From NCBI GenBank assembly GCA_964036295.1, contig OZ038463.1, positions 6,687,274 to 6,751,273 of the forward strand: a stretch of DNA of 64,000 bases, written 5' to 3'. Source of the DNA: Plumapathes pennacea (lineage: Eukaryota > Cnidaria > Anthozoa > Antipatharia > Myriopathidae). Numbering within the stretch: position 1 is the stretch's first letter; every line of letters starts with the position of its first letter. Of this stretch, positions 11,896-24,904 are shown piece after piece. Made by a program: the position numbers and the translations under genes. The notes beneath the pieces were generated by a model. That model did no database searches. It was not told the DNA's origin and saw only the letters and a program-made list of their open reading frames with translations.

Positions 11896-12804
11896 TCTGA
11901 TCTGATAATCAGAGCACCCAATTTCCTCGCTCTGATAATCAAAGCACCAAAGTTTCCTCCTATGATAATCAGATAACACGTCGAAGGTGAGCTTGAGAAG
12001 GTTTAACGATCACAACGAAATTAAAAGGACATTGCAGCCATTTTATGTATTAGAGTAAACAGATAACTTTGCTCGAGAATTTGCCGGCTCACATAAAATC
12101 TGGTAGAACTGGCCAGTATTGCCGGTTTATACCCGCTCGAATAAATTGTCAACATTGGAGCCTCAACATTTTCTTCTAGATTTCCAGGAGAATCTACATA
12201 GTATGCCAATTGAATATACTAGATGAAAGATTGTGGAATATAAACACCGGTATTTTCTGAACTCGTGGGTGACAGTGTTCGAGAAAAATAAAGACCCGTA
12301 GAGAAAATAATAAAGCGGCAGCATACCTTTGCTTTCCTTCTCCTTCAGTCGCAATTGACATGTTTCCGTTCGACGACAAACACTTATCTCTGTCCTTGCT
12401 CATAAATGTAGATTAAACGAGGTGCGTTATAGATGTAAATGGTCACACAAATGTGCTGTAGTGCAGCTTTTCGTAGGCTACAATTACCCGGCATCACGTT
12501 TTAGTAGGTCAGGAGTAAATTTCTGAATGAATTTGAAAAGAAAAGACGTTTACTTTGTGGGTACCTGGTTTATAATAACTGTCAGAAGATGTTGCGGTAT
12601 TCTTTGAAGTGCTAATACCTGCTGCGGCTTTTGGTGCTATTGTTTTTAGCTAATTTGTTTTTTTTTTTTTTGTTTGTTTTTTTTTTATCTCTTTTCTTCT
12701 TCTCCAGTACTGAGGCGAGAAATCAAATATGATTTTGCTGCAGTGCAGAAATACTGCTGAAGACCTTTTTCTTTTTTATCCATTTCTTTGTTTGACTAAT
12801 TTAA

Positions 12805-13370
12805 CTAGACTGGCCTTGCCAGTGAGCTCGCGGCGTGAGTTGGGTCGAGACCAGAATATAAAATGGGAAGTAGGGGACAAGAGCGGAACTCCCAAGAGAG
12901 ACTTCCAATTTCTCACCATAAAAATATCACACAGTATAGAGAACTTGGCTTTTGACACCTTGCTCTTTTGACACCTTGGTTAAACTAAAAATTATTATTA
13001 CAACACTCATACACTTGCTTCTTAAAGGCTGAGCGACCCTGCATCTTGAGAATGCGTGACATATCTTTTTATGCACAATCGATAGTGACAGTTTGACCTT
13101 GACTCATATTTCTAATCAGAGGCCACAATTAATCCAGCCTTCGCTTTACTACTTATGTGTTTTCTTTTGTTAACTCAATACGTTTCTTCTATCAGGCTTT
13201 CGAGTATTCGTGCTCTGTAACAAATATAAAATTGAAAGCGAGGAATGTCACACGAGAGATGTTTACAATATTATTGCGCTTTTGTTCACAGTGTGTTCAG
13301 TCCATTTGTGACTGCAAACTCAATCCTCAGAATTATTTCGGTGTATTTTTCATTTCTGGTATTTAATGAA
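12805..13370. repeat. Dispersed repeat, copy 1 (second copy at 22438-22975)
   Basis: The stretch from TTGCCAGTGAGCTCG to ATTATTTCGGTGTATTT is repeated in the same orientation at 22438-22975, with an estimated 80-85% match and small indels. Open frames inside do not agree between the copies, so this is non-coding repeat. Confidence 0.75.
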
Positions 13371-13482
13371 CATTGCGAAACAAAGACTACATGATCGAAT
13401 GAAAGAAACACTTCAACAGGCAATGTACGATACGCAGAAGAATTTTATGAGGCAACAGATGTCATGTACAGAGTAAAGCATA

Positions 13483-13870
13483 AAGCGTCATTGTTTTACG
13501 GCTAAAGCTCACCGTAGCTTTGGTTTCTGCTTTCGCCCTGTTATCTTCCCAAAAGTATTTCGTGTCGCCACAGAAAGTTTCGTCGGGACTAAATATTTAT
13601 TGGCGACAGCGGTACCATCAAATATTTGTTTACGGCTATTCTCAAAGCTTCCGCGGTGAACGCGAGCCAAAACCGTTCCCGAAAATCCAGTTTATCCGTG
13701 CATATTCCACAGAGCCAAATGGTGTTGAGTTTGGATGGGATGCAGTTAACTTTTACACACAAGTAACGAGCAATTCACTGGCCACATCTCGAGTTGTTTA
13801 ACGAAGTCAATTACGTCATCGCCCAGCACGTGATAATATGAACCAATCACCGTGTGCTGATTCTCGACCC
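13483..13870. repeat. Dispersed repeat with an insertion-bearing copy at 24500-26430
   Basis: TGTTTTACGGCTAAAGCTCA, GTATTTCGTGTCGCCACAGA and TGAACCAATCACCGTGTGCT occur here in order. They recur at 24500-24720 and 26230-26410, where a 1.5-kb element splits the repeat. A short 5' piece is also at 32118-32190. This copy therefore gives the empty-site state for the 24722-26229 insertion. Confidence 0.75.
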
Positions 13871-15349
13871 ACAAAAAGGAAAAAATAAATAAAAATGCCC
13901 ATTTTTAAGCTCTCGTGGGCCCCAGGCCCCCGCGAGCAAAAATTAGCAGACGGCCTAAGCGAGGGGTCAACAGTGACAGAAGTGCCCGCTAATTGAGGCG
14001 GCGTGGGGTCAACCTTTGCACAGAAATTAGTTATAAGGCGCTGCCTCTCAGAAAACGAAATGAACGAATATCAAAGGAGTGAAAACAATGGGCCAAAAAT
14101 GATCTTTGCTGCTGCAAATCTCGGAGCGTCTGCGGCAATAAAAAAGAAAAGAACAAAAGGGCCGGAAGCCGCCGACTTAAAAGAATACCGCAAGATCTTG
14201 TGACAGTTTTAGATATAAACCAGTTCACAAAGCAAACGTCTCCTTGTTTTCAAAATGATTAAGTCGGAACTTTGCCACAGCCAACGTAATGCCGGGTGAT
14301 TACAACATATCTCTGTGACTGTTATGTACTGTAATGCACCTCTTTCGACCGACATAGGACAAATGGACAGAGAAAAGGAGTTGTCGTCGAACGGAAACAT
14401 GTCAATTGCGACTCGACATACGTTGAGAAGAAGGAATGTAAAGTATATTTAGTTTTGATAGTTCGTTATAATCGTTTTGTAGGTTGGAAACGACGTTCGA
14501 CGTGTTATCAGTCAATGTGTCCCTTCTGTTTCATGTAGTTCCACTGTGGCTTCGAGGACAGTTGGTAACTGAAATATTGCTGTCTCTGTTACAGTTGCTG
14601 GATTTTGCCGGGCCTTTGGCCTGTTTACATTATTTAGCACATTGGCTAGTTTAAATGATTATTTCGGTTGGAAAGTAATCTTTACACGACATTTTGATCC
14701 GCGGCCTTTGGATAATTTGGAATACAGTTTTACTTAACATCTCAACTGAAGACGTCCTTTAGGACCACGCTGGTTACATGGCGTGTGCAGTACCGTAGTA
14801 ATCTAGTTCTCAACCTAGTAAATCGAACGTAGTGTAGGGGCATTTTGGCAATTTTTTTGGCTGTGTTGGATAAATTGACGATAAAAACGTGCGCTGAAGA
14901 CATTTGAAACGGAAATCTACATATCAAAAAAGAAATGAACAGAAGGTTTGTAATTCAGCAATAAATCAAGTCGAGGTACTTGCTCTTAACCACATTTTAT
15001 TGTTCTGGAATATCGAAAATTATTCTGGAACGTGTTAGGTACTCTGATTATCAGAGCATATTGGACTCAAGCTCACCTTCGACGTGTTATTTGATTATCA
15101 TAGGAGGAAACTTTGGTATTCTGATTATCAGAACTGAGAACATGGGTGCTCTGATTATCAGAGCAGGGTACTTGGGTGCTCAGATTATCAGAACAGGGTA
15201 ACTTGGGTGCTGTACTAGCTAGGTCAAAATAGGTCAATTTAGCATAACGTTCAAAAGTTCGCAAAGCTTGAACCGTTTTACCCTTAATGCAGCAGAATAA
15301 AAAATACTTTGGAAAATGTTTTGGAACGTGTTTGTTATGTAATATGGTC

Positions 15350-15605
15350 AAATTGAGGTTCATTTGGTCACAGCAATTACTGTGACAACTTGATGTTCGT
15401 TTGGTCACAACAATTACTGCGACCAACTTGAGGTTCATTTGGTCACAACAATTACTGTGACAACTTGATGTTCGTTTGGTCACAACAATTACTGTGACCG
15501 ACTTGAGGTTCATTTGGTCACAACAATTACTGTGACAACTTGATGTTCGTTTAGTCACAACAATTACTGTGACCAAGTGAGGTTCATTTGGTCACAAAAA
15601 TTACT
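15350..15605. repeat. 37-38-base minisatellite, right arm of the palindrome
   Basis: Six to seven units contain GGTCACAACAATTACTGTGA followed by an AACTTGAGGTTCATTT-type spacer. This is the inverse complement of the array at 11085-11245. The 167-residue open frame across it is only a read-through of the repeat. Confidence 0.85.
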
Positions 15606-18600
15606 GTTGTAATTATTACTGTGTCAGGGTCCAGAATGGTAAATATATGATAAAAATGGAGAACATTACCATTTTCGTTTTTTGACCAGTAAAAACAGTA
15701 TCAATTGCCCCTTATTTACAATAAGTTATTGAGACTGTCCAATTTTCAGCAGAAATCACTTGATTTGTGAGATTTTTACTTGGTCAATACCAAGATTTGA
15801 GATTCATGGCAAAAATAAGCATTATAATAGAAATTTTACCAAAAATTACCCATTTTGAAATATGCCACTTCGTTTTGAAATGTGTTTAGTTTACGAATAG
15901 GCAGAGTTCACTTGCTAAACTAACAGAGTGCCCTACTTAAAGTCTGACGAGCGCAGTACCACTTGGTAAAAAATACTAAAGTCTTAAGTTGTAAGAGATA
16001 TAAAAAGTCCTTGGCAACTAAAGTTGCATAGTCAACAAAACTGACCAGATAACATTACGTAAGGGTTTTGGAGCTTTAAGCTAAACTCCGCCTTCAGAAA
16101 GAAGCGTAACTTAACATAAACAACTTAACTAAAGGATTAAGAGAGAACGTGCTTTGTTTGAACAATGAGACCTTGAACAATACTTAGTTGCATAAACGGA
16201 CGATTAATAACAAAGAATTGTACACTACAACAAAGGCCAGTACACTTAATTAAATTCGGTCCAGGCTTGCATTGGTCGATCAGGTCAAAACTCAACTAGT
16301 CAGGCCAGGTAAAATTTGGCCGACCGGATTTATAAATATGCCCGTATCTAAATTAGACTTGTGACGGACATCATTTGCACTGAGAGTGACCTAGACCGTT
16401 TTCAGCCTGGACTTCACATAGTGGAAACTAATTAACTTACGAATAATGCTTTCCAACACTAAAAGAATCAATTTAAAAGTAGAATATTAAACCACGTCTT
16501 TAAAATTATGAATATTAATCATACTAAATTGCGAATATTAATCAACTAATGTTTAATCAAAATCTCTTCCGTAACAATTTTCAGTGCAACTTGTGGTGCA
16601 ACAATGTTGCGTTGCAAGTTGCACCGTAATGTTGCGCGTATTACCACCGTTTTGCAAGTTGCAGCAACATGTTGCACGAAGTAGAACCCACTTCTGTGTT
16701 TATTGGGAGCTCTCCGACCAAAAATAGCAAGGTACGTATGACTAAAGGGTGGGCCACCTTTGATATTGCTTTTATACTTAAAATTTGCACTTATAGTTAT
16801 AGAGCGCATAACATCTTTTCAAACTCGAGAGATTCAGGCTTGGAGGGTAAGCAAAGCGCCACCGTACGTTACCTATGTTCTTCGCAGTCGCGCGGACGCC
16901 AAAACTAATTATGATATGGTTATTAACCAAAAAATATCATAAACAGTTTACCGCGTTTTCATAAGTCACAGTATGGAGCTGACGCCATAGCAACATAAGA
17001 CCCCAAAGGAACTCCAAAGGCGCTAGCTAAAACTACAGCGTAAGAAATGGCACGTTTTTCCGTATTTTTTTTCGCATAATAATTTTGGTCGGGAATCTGT
17101 ACGGTCAAAATACCGCTCGAAATTTCTCTGGGTTTGGCAAAGTTTGTGTACTTTAAAGTATTTCCTGTCAAATTTGTTGATTTGGGGAGATTTTAGGTTG
17201 TTTTGAGGTTTACCAGGAGCAATTTGAATTTGCTACTGTTAATCGCACTTTGAAGCCGTAAAGTCATTTAAATCCCATTGAATTTGGCGCAATTTGATGT
17301 ATAATATGAGAGCTCGGTGAGCTTAGGGCCCGTCAATTCAGGTCAAGGTCAACGCTTCTGTGCCATGGCTAGTATCAACTCTTTGCGATCACTGGAGCGC
17401 GACGTGACTCGAAGGCGCAAAGCCCAGATTCGATCACGGCGATGTACCGTTCGTTTACGAACAGGTAAATGGCCAGTCGAACCTATATTTGAGCCTTTAA
17501 CCCAATATGCTACTATTTTTACGATGTAAATGAGTCTGGACACAACTGACAGCAAATGTTCAGTTCAGTATGCAATAACTTTGATATGTAAATATGTGTG
17601 TTGCGCATGATGGACTGCCGCGTTGCGAACCCCTGTGCGAAGTCGCATGTCTAACTGCACTGAACACTAACACCGTATCGACAGACACGATAAACTACAT
17701 TTGTCGACAAAGTGGAAATAAAAAATTGGAGTACAGAATTTTGAAGAAGATCCCAAAACGGCTTCAGGGCGCCACAGACTCAATCACTTAAACATACGGA
17801 CTGCACCGACAGTTTAAGAAACATGTACCATAGGAAGTACCAAGAGCAGGAATCTGACTTATTTTGGACCGGCTAAGTTAAAACTAGGTCACCCTTAAAG
17901 TTGTAGTTTGAAGTTGGAATTGGAAATAAAAGGGCAACAAGGGCGCGGTATGACGATGTTGAGACGCTGTACGTACCTCAAAAAGTCTCAGTTGAATGTT
18001 CAACTTGGATCCGTTTGAAATTGAGCCGAAGGGGTGTGCAGCCTTTAAAGAAGTCAAAACTGCTGTGTCTATTTGTAGGCCGCGGCAGTTATACTCAATG
18101 CAGGTCTTTCCCAGCGGCGTGCGGTATGAGCATGCGCCATTCACACATTCAACATTGTTACGTACTTTACCTCAGTGGGGTGGGAGAGGGATGGGTTTCT
18201 CCGGTTCAAAAAGAGACTGCTACGTTTAGGAGACGTGCCGCTGAACGACCTAACGACCTTGAAATTAGCTTTCGTTTGGTGCAATTTTCATGCGATTTGG
18301 AGCTTCCCAGCCCAAAATATCAACATCCGAAGTCAGCGTATTTCACGGGAGGTATTCGCCATGGCTGGCTGTGAACTGCAAATTCAAACACAAAAAGTAC
18401 ACATCGAATTTGCTCCAGGGGACTGACTGAGGCTTCACAGGAGATGTTCAATCCTTCGACAATCAGGTACGGGGTAAACATTTTGCGTTGTACCCAAGGT
18501 TCTTGTATTAAATGCAGCTTAAAAAGTGACAGTAGCCGGTTTTGAGCGTCTTCTGCTATCAATCCCTTCTTACGTCGGCCGAAATTTCAAATTCAAAAAA

Positions 18601-18738
18601 GTACACATCGAATTTTACCGGAGATAAATATTTTTTGTACTGTTGTGTTTAGGAAGCTTTCCTCTTCCGAATGCTGCTCAGACATTTTTACGAACGTGCT
18701 TCAGTTAAGCGAAAAGCGCAATTTATTATCAGATCCCA
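15606..18738. other. Gene-poor stretch
   Basis: No exon with recognisable family, no RNA gene and no complete element was seen. The short palindromic TGTTGC/GCAACA motif is repeated at 16570-16680 and probably marks a small foldback repeat. The sequence around 17140-17230 (TTTGAGGTTTACCAGGAG) resembles 29340-29440. AAAAGTACACATCGAATTT occurs twice, at about 18395 and 18597. Confidence 0.5.
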
Positions 18739-19643
18739 TACATTTCTGGGTGTTACTAAAACGCGAAACAGCGAAACAACAAAACAACGAAACAACGAAA
18801 CAGCTAATTATTAACTAAAATTAACGGTAATAACTAATACCGAGATTATTACAGGGAAACAACTAAAATTTACTGCAATAGCTAATACCTATATACGAAG
18901 GATGATTATTGAACCTATTGCTCAAATAAACAAGTCCGTTGTCATGTTGCGTCAAGTTGGCATCAATCTGTCTTTGAGCACCGGTATTTCCGGTATTTCC
19001 GGAGTGTTGAAAAGAACAGACACTTCCAATCACACACACTGAATACTCTAATGGTAAAATAGCTTAAACTTTTGACGAACACTAGAATGAAGGGACTATA
19101 TTTAATTGAGTCGATTTCCAAGTGGGATCATACCATCACGCCCCACAGTGACACTATCTGAAATACAGAGTTTAATTATCACCAACGGTTGCGGTTCCGT
19201 GGGCTAGAGGTTTCCGTACGCCGTGGCCAAGAATGTTCAAATCCCTTAGTTTCACGACAAGATCCCAGATGGATTTGACTCATACAACAATACCTGGGGC
19301 TGGATTGAGTTTCTCTGGAGCCATTTTATCATTAGAGTATTCTGTTCTTTGATGCTGTTTTAACTAAAAAGAATGAATGCGTTACAACACTCCGGAAATA
19401 CCGGAAATACCAGAGCTCAAAGACAGATGACAACGGGCTTGTTTATTTGACCAATAGGTTCAATAATCATCCTTCATATATAGGTATTAGTTATTGCAGT
19501 AAATTTTAGTTAAAAATTCGTTGTTCCCCGTAATAATCTCGGTATTAGTTACTACCGTTAATTTTAGTTAATAATTAGCTGTTTTGCTGTTTCGTTGTTT
19601 AGTTGTTTCGCTGTTTCGCGTTTTAGTAACACCCTACATTTCT
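18739..19643. mobile_element. Mutator-like foldback element with exact 9-bp target duplication
   Basis: Inverted arms of about 280 bases begin GGGTGTTACTAAAACGCG (18748) and end CGCGTTTTAGTAACACCC (19634). TACATTTCT flanks the element on both sides (18739-18747 and 19635-19643). Long arms plus a 9-bp duplication are typical of Mutator-like elements. The centre (about 19015-19380) holds no transposase, so the copy is non-autonomous. The arms contain GAAACAACGAAACA-type short repeats. Confidence 0.9.
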
Positions 19644-19922
19644 TTGTTATTTCTTGAGCGACTGTCATCGTGAAACCTGATGCTTCTTCCGAGATGGCGC
19701 AACCGGATGTCTGAAATTTCTGGCGATGTAAGAACCCCGGGAGTCATATCAAAGTCACGCGTAACAAAAGCCTACAGAGCCGGTTTTCATCAAGCGGTCA
19801 TGCAACTCCAACACCTTCTAAAATAGCAGATACTGCTTTTTTGACTTCAGAAATGAAAAGAGCACATTCAAATTAGTCCAGATACCAGTTTAATTTTGGC
19901 AAAGCAGCCGCAATTTGTTTAT

Positions 19923-20035
19923 GGTCCCTGAGCGAAGCGAGGAAAATAATCACGACGCTAATGTAGTAGTATCACCTTATGTGGAGACTCCAAGCGGGTC
20001 GCCATCTCAAAATTTAATGTTCGTCTGTCAGTCTG
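19923..20035. repeat. Dispersed repeat (left part), split by the 20036-21970 insertion
   Basis: The stretch with CTGAGCGAAGCGAGG and AATGTTCGTCTGTCAGTCTG matches 63395-63515. Its continuation GCGTACGACCTCGTTCCCAG is found on the far side of the insertion, at 21980-22000. The intact copy at 63395 shows the two halves joined. The TCCCYGARCGAAG start resembles a Helitron-type 5' end (inference). Confidence 0.75.
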
Positions 20036-21979
20036 GGTTAGCACTCGTTCACACGCTTCAAAAGGAGGTTCATTAAATATTCCTGTTGAATCTCATTAGT
20101 GTGTCACCAACGTGTCACGCAGAGTCTCCAAGTGCTCGGTCACGCTGCAATCGCACAGTAGGCTTGAGATGCTTTGATCCTTGTACTTGTCAGACGAGGT
20201 AATTCATCGTATATTTTTACATTTTTCAGTTGAGAAGAACAACGTTAGAGACGGATAACAGGGAGTTTAAGAAACCTAGGACGACTACGGCAACGCGAGG
20301 AACCAAAAACTAGTGTCTCTGTTTTCCCTATGTCTTTGTAACTTTGCCTATTCTTAGGTTGCTCAATTTGTTCCGTTTTGCCGAGGTTCTATTAATTTCA
20401 TCGTTTCCTACTAAGAAGAACGACTGTCGTTATTTTATCGGAACTGTCGCCCACGTCCTGACAACGACGTAAAAAAGAAGCATTTGAAGTCGCACGCGAG
20501 AGCACGACGACCCCGAGAACATGTCAATTTCAGATATTCACGTGCTTCTTTTGTCTTCTGTGATTAGTTTTATTGTTTCGCCGACGTTGCCGTCGTCCTC
20601 TCGCGTCCTGTATCTTAAAGTCCCCACGATCGTTTCACGACAGACCTCCTTCTGAGTGTTGTGACTAATGCCGAACTCGCCGCTAAGCACTCGTTCACAC
20701 GCCTCACACGGAGGTCAAGGGATCAAGCCCATCAAGGGCCAAAGGGAATTTTCTACGTGCAGTTGAAGTTCAAAATAAAACATTTTGGGCATATCGAAGC
20801 AACGGAGACTGAGTGCCATGAACTGGTTTAAATAAAAAGTACACTTCATCGCAATTAACGACTGATTAAATAACTTAAATGTGGCCTCAGCTTACGCGGG
20901 TCTTCGCGCGCTTTCTCAAAACATGGCTCAGACACTACACGTGGATACCGCAGAGGAAGCAAAAGAGAAAATTGAAGCGTTCGAGACAAGAACTTCGAGC
21001 AGATTCTGTTACGTCCGTTCAGATAAAAACTTCGGCAGGATTGGTGACTGAGTACACTTCTGACTGAAAACTTAAGTACTGGTATTTTAAACCGCGGCAA
21101 AAGGAAGATCTAAAGATTAGAAGCCCAAGATAGTGAAATTTCCGGTATCATGTCACCATCGTATCACATGACCGCTTGGCATTGATCATATGTCATCGGG
21201 TGTTTTTTTCCAGAGCAGCTTTATGTAAAGTAAATTTTAAACGTGTGTTGTTGTATCCAGTATTGAATGGCTTGAGACCTGAAGAACATCCCTGCAGCCA
21301 ACACTGAGAACCTCACCTCACTTCTACCCTTCACTCCACCCCCATCCCTCTTCCTCCCCCTATCTCACATTCATACTCATTTTTTCCATGTATTTTTATT
21401 GAAAACAATAAAAATAATTCAGCAATAAAGGAAATATTGAAAAAATATTCACTTGTCTCTTGGGTTCATATTACATCAGATCCTGCTAAGAAGCCACATA
21501 AGGTACAGTGGATAGATGAGCAGATCCCATTTTCTGGGGTCCATTCCTAATTCTTGGAGAGAAACTCCACGACAATGTTAATAGTGTTTCTATCAAAAAG
21601 CGTGGTCGTTCAAACTGAACACGTACAGTGAACAGGACATTAAATTGTGGCGAACCTCCATTTGAGGCGTGTGAACAAGTGCCCAGCGGCAAGTTCGGCA
21701 TTAGTCACAACACTCAAAAGGAGGTCTTTCATGAAACGAGGTTGTCCGTCGAGGTTCAACTGTCTGTCTGTCCGTCCGCCCTTACACTGTGCTTTTCAAT
21801 TGAACAATATACGATAAGTCGACTTCTGCAACTTACGAGGTAGCGTTGAGCTGTCGGAAGACACCGCCATCACGCATCACATCATGGCTGCCGCGTGACC
21901 TGAATGCTAATGAGATTCAGCATGAATATTTAATGAACCTCCTTTTGAAGCGTGTGAACGAGTGCTCCCCGTCAGTCTG
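20027..21979. mobile_element. Foldback element, about 1.9 kb, 9-bp duplication GTCAGTCTG
   Basis: The left end (GGTTAGCACTCGTTCACACG at 20036) is mirrored by CGTGTGAACGAGTGCTCCCC ending at 21970, with 15 of the outer 17 positions matching. GTCAGTCTG flanks both ends (20027-20035 and 21971-21979). A second inverted pair lies inside (about 20625-20710 and 21640-21745, with GGAGGTC and AGTGTTGTGACTAATGCCGA). No transposase frame is visible. The paralogous unfilled site at 63495-63530 supports the boundaries. Confidence 0.85.
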
Positions 21980-22437
21980 GCGTACGACCTCGTTCCCAGG
22001 CTCTTAGACCAGAACTGTAAACCGCCATCTTTTTTGGTGACATGCGATAGCGTACGAACGGAAGTGATTTTGTACAAGAAGATGCAGATACAAGCCCAAG
22101 CAGTTCGACGGATGGCTGTAAAATGCCCGGATATTTTGCCAGTGTAATGGAGGCAAGCTTGCTAGCCGTGAAACGAATTCTTTGAGGCATCGACTGGCCG
22201 ACCTGAACACAATCCCAGACGCCAGTATTGTGTTAAAACGCAGACACTTCTTCAGAAAGGAATAGCAAAATACAGTCGGTGGAAATCGAACAATCACCGT
22301 GGCAAATTCCACCTTTTAAAATAACAGGATTGTAGTTTTCAGAATCCAAGTTTTGACCAGATGACGACGCACAATACAATGGAAAGTGGAATTTTCCCAC
22401 TGTATGAGGACTGCTCTATACAGTGTATTTTGAAACA

Positions 22438-22975
22438 AGACTGGAGTTGCCAGTGAGCTCGTTGGGTGGGGTCGAGACCAGAAGAAACTAAATTGAAAAG
22501 TAGGGACAAGAGCGAAACTCCCAAAAGAGAGTTTCAGTTTCTCACCAGAAAAATATCACACAGTATAGATAACTTGACTTTTCACACCTTGCTCAAATGA
22601 AACCTGTTGGTATAAATTGTCATTACAACACTGTCTCATACACGTGCTTCTTAAAGGTTGAGCGACTCTGCATTTTGAGCTTTGGAGTGAAAAGTTAGCC
22701 AGCAAGAAAAGAGTAATGTGCGACTTATCTTTTCATGCACAGTCGATCCACGATAAGGTAGCCTTCGCTTCAATACTTATGTTTTTTTACTAAATGCGTT
22801 TCTTCTATGAGGCTTTCGAGTATTCGCGCTTTGTAACAAATATAAATTGAAAGCGAGGAATGTAACATGAGACTTGTTTACAATATTATTGCGGTTTTGT
22901 TCACAGCGTTTTCAGTCATTTGTGACTAACAAATTCAATGTTCAGGACTATTTCGGTGTATTTGCTCGCGGCTGC
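22438..22975. repeat. Dispersed repeat, copy 2 (see 12805-13370)
   Basis: This is in the same orientation and order as copy 1, including TATCACACAGTATAGA, CTTCTTAAAGG and TTTCGAGTATTCG blocks. A degenerate pogo- or SINE-like origin cannot be decided by eye. Confidence 0.7.
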
Positions 22976-23067
22976 GGCGACCTTAAAAACGGAGTTTGTT
23001 TGTTTTCATTTTTGACTCACGGATATGCGTAGCATATCTGGGAGTCATTGGTGTCTACAATCTGTCG

Positions 23068-23093
23068 CTCACTCACTCACTCACTCACTCACT
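23068..23093. repeat. (CACT)n microsatellite
   Basis: Six or more CACT units follow the inverted stretch ATATGCGTAGCATATC at about 23023-23039. Confidence 0.9.
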
Positions 23094-23589
23094 TGGTGTG
23101 TTAGTTTTCTGGCGTGGTTGCTAAGTAAGTACGTGTCTCACCATGGCGGTGAGACGGCTGAATGTTTGTCAAATTCTGCTATGAGCTGCCGCCAAGTTTA
23201 ACAGAGCCTCAACAAAACCTGCGGTTAACACTGCCACAGCTGTAGCTGCACTCATCCGGAGCTCTAATCGCAGTAAAAGCAGGCAGATGTTAGCAACTGT
23301 AAACGATATCATCTTCCGGCGTAACCTTTGCCCTGATCAATGAGATGAATAGCAGTGCTTTGATGTCGGGCCAATGTTAGCGCAAACTGTATATCTAAGC
23401 AATGTCGCCGCCAAGCTCGCCTCGTTGCCTATAGCCTTTCGAAAGTTCTGATTCGGATTCCCTAAAGTTCGATTATACGATTGGCAGGCCATATTTGTCG
23501 CACTTGTGGCAGTTAAAGCCTCCCGAGGGGGGGGTACTCAACAGGAATTTGGGTAAGGGTGTTCCGCTGACTCTATAAAACCCTGACCC

Positions 23590-24005
23590 TATAGAGTGGT
23601 AAAGTGTGACGTCATCATTTTGCAAACTTTTCCATTCAAACCTCAAAACCACATCATGCGATATACACAGCTGCTGAAAGAACGTGTGCAAAATTTCAAA
23701 TCGCTAGCCCTACTGAAAGCGAAGATAGAGAAGTTTAAAGTTCGAGACAGTCTTAACTAAACTCTCTTATTTAGCATTGGTTCCAAATCAAAGGAACCAA
23801 CACCAAATAAGAGGGTTTAGTATGAAGCAATTTGAACTTCAAAAGCCTATATCTCAGCTGCTTAATGCACTAAAGAGCCAATTTTTTTTGTGTGAACTTT
23901 TTTTAGATAGGCCATTCCGAAGAATTGCGCAAAGTCCATTATTTCCAAAAAAATATTTTTATGACGTCATCACTTTACTACTCTATTCAAGACACAAAAG
24001 TGGAA
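23590..24005. repeat. MITE-like repeat with TGACGTCATCA ends, copy 1
   Basis: The ends AGAGTGGTAAAGTGTGACGT and TGACGTCATCACTTTACTAC are inverted copies. A central hairpin (TTATTTAGCATTGGTTCC mirrored by GGAACCAACACCAAATAA) lies at about 23767-23813. A second copy in the same orientation is at 30718-31072. Confidence 0.7.
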
Positions 24006-24904
24006 ATTTTGCTACCCTGTCTAAGACAAAGTCTTTAATTTGATACCCTGTTCAAGACTAAGTTTAGATAAGTTAGCCTGCGTTGCACGCGTTTCCACTG
24101 GAACATATGAAGAAATCACGCGAAAATGACGAGAGCAAAAATGTGGTTGAGGGGGGAGGGGAAGAGGAGAAAATCTTCAGAAAGTAACCCTGTTTAAGAC
24201 ACGAAAATGTAACATTTTTTTTTCGTTATGCATTGCCTTGCTGAAGAGGTGGACAAGCAATAAAATCACTACAATGCAACCCTGTTTGCTGTTTTTTGCT
24301 TGTGTGTGTGTGTGTATGCGTTTGAGAGGGGGTAGGAGTTGGGAATTGTAGGGGGCTCAATCGAGTTTCTCTGGAACCATTTTATCATAAGAGTATTTAG
24401 TGTGTGTGATTGGAAATCTGTTCTTTGATACTGTTACTATAAAAAAATAATGCGTTACACCACTCCGGAAATACCGGAAATACCGGGGCTCAATCATTAT
24501 TGTTTACGGCTAAAGTTCGTCATGGCTTTGGCCTGGTATCTTTCCAGAGGTACTTCGTGTCGCCACAGAAATTTCGTCGGGGCTAAATAATTAGCGGCGA
24601 CAGAGTTATTTGCAATCCCGTAGCGATGTCCATTAAATATAACCGAATCCATCAAACATATGCTTATGACGATGAACTTTTGAACGCCAGCCAAAAATCG
24701 TTCCCTGGAATCCAGTTTACCCAGGGGCGGATCCAGCATTTTTAGTGGGTAGTTTCCGAAATTGAGCGCCGAAGGCGCGAGTATACTATGGGGGGTCCGG
24801 GGGCATGTTCCCCCGGGGAAATTTTAAAATCTAGGAGGTCAGAAACGCCATTTCCTGCAGTTTTTGACGAAGGGGCGAGAAACAAAATTGAATGAAGGTG
24901 ATTT

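Larger units (their letters stand above)
11085..15605. mobile_element. Large palindromic (foldback) element, about 4.5 kb
   Basis: The left arm (11085-11430 plus 11890-11990) and right arm (15065-15605) are inverted copies. From outside inward they hold the 38-base minisatellite, a unique part with TAACAAACGCGTTCC and its inverse, and several CTGATAATCAGAGCACCC units. An inner inverted pair (about 12345-12500 and 14265-14420) includes GTCGTCGAACGGAAACATGT on both sides. Nothing like a transposase is readable in the 3-kb centre. An unrelated MITE interrupts the left arm at 11437-11888. Confidence 0.75.

Noticed and set aside
15073-15576. 167-codon minus-strand open frame
   Set aside because: It reads straight through the 37-38-base minisatellite, giving a repeated VTKRTSSCHSNCCDQMN-type peptide. 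No start context or family supports it, so it is an artefact of the repeat.
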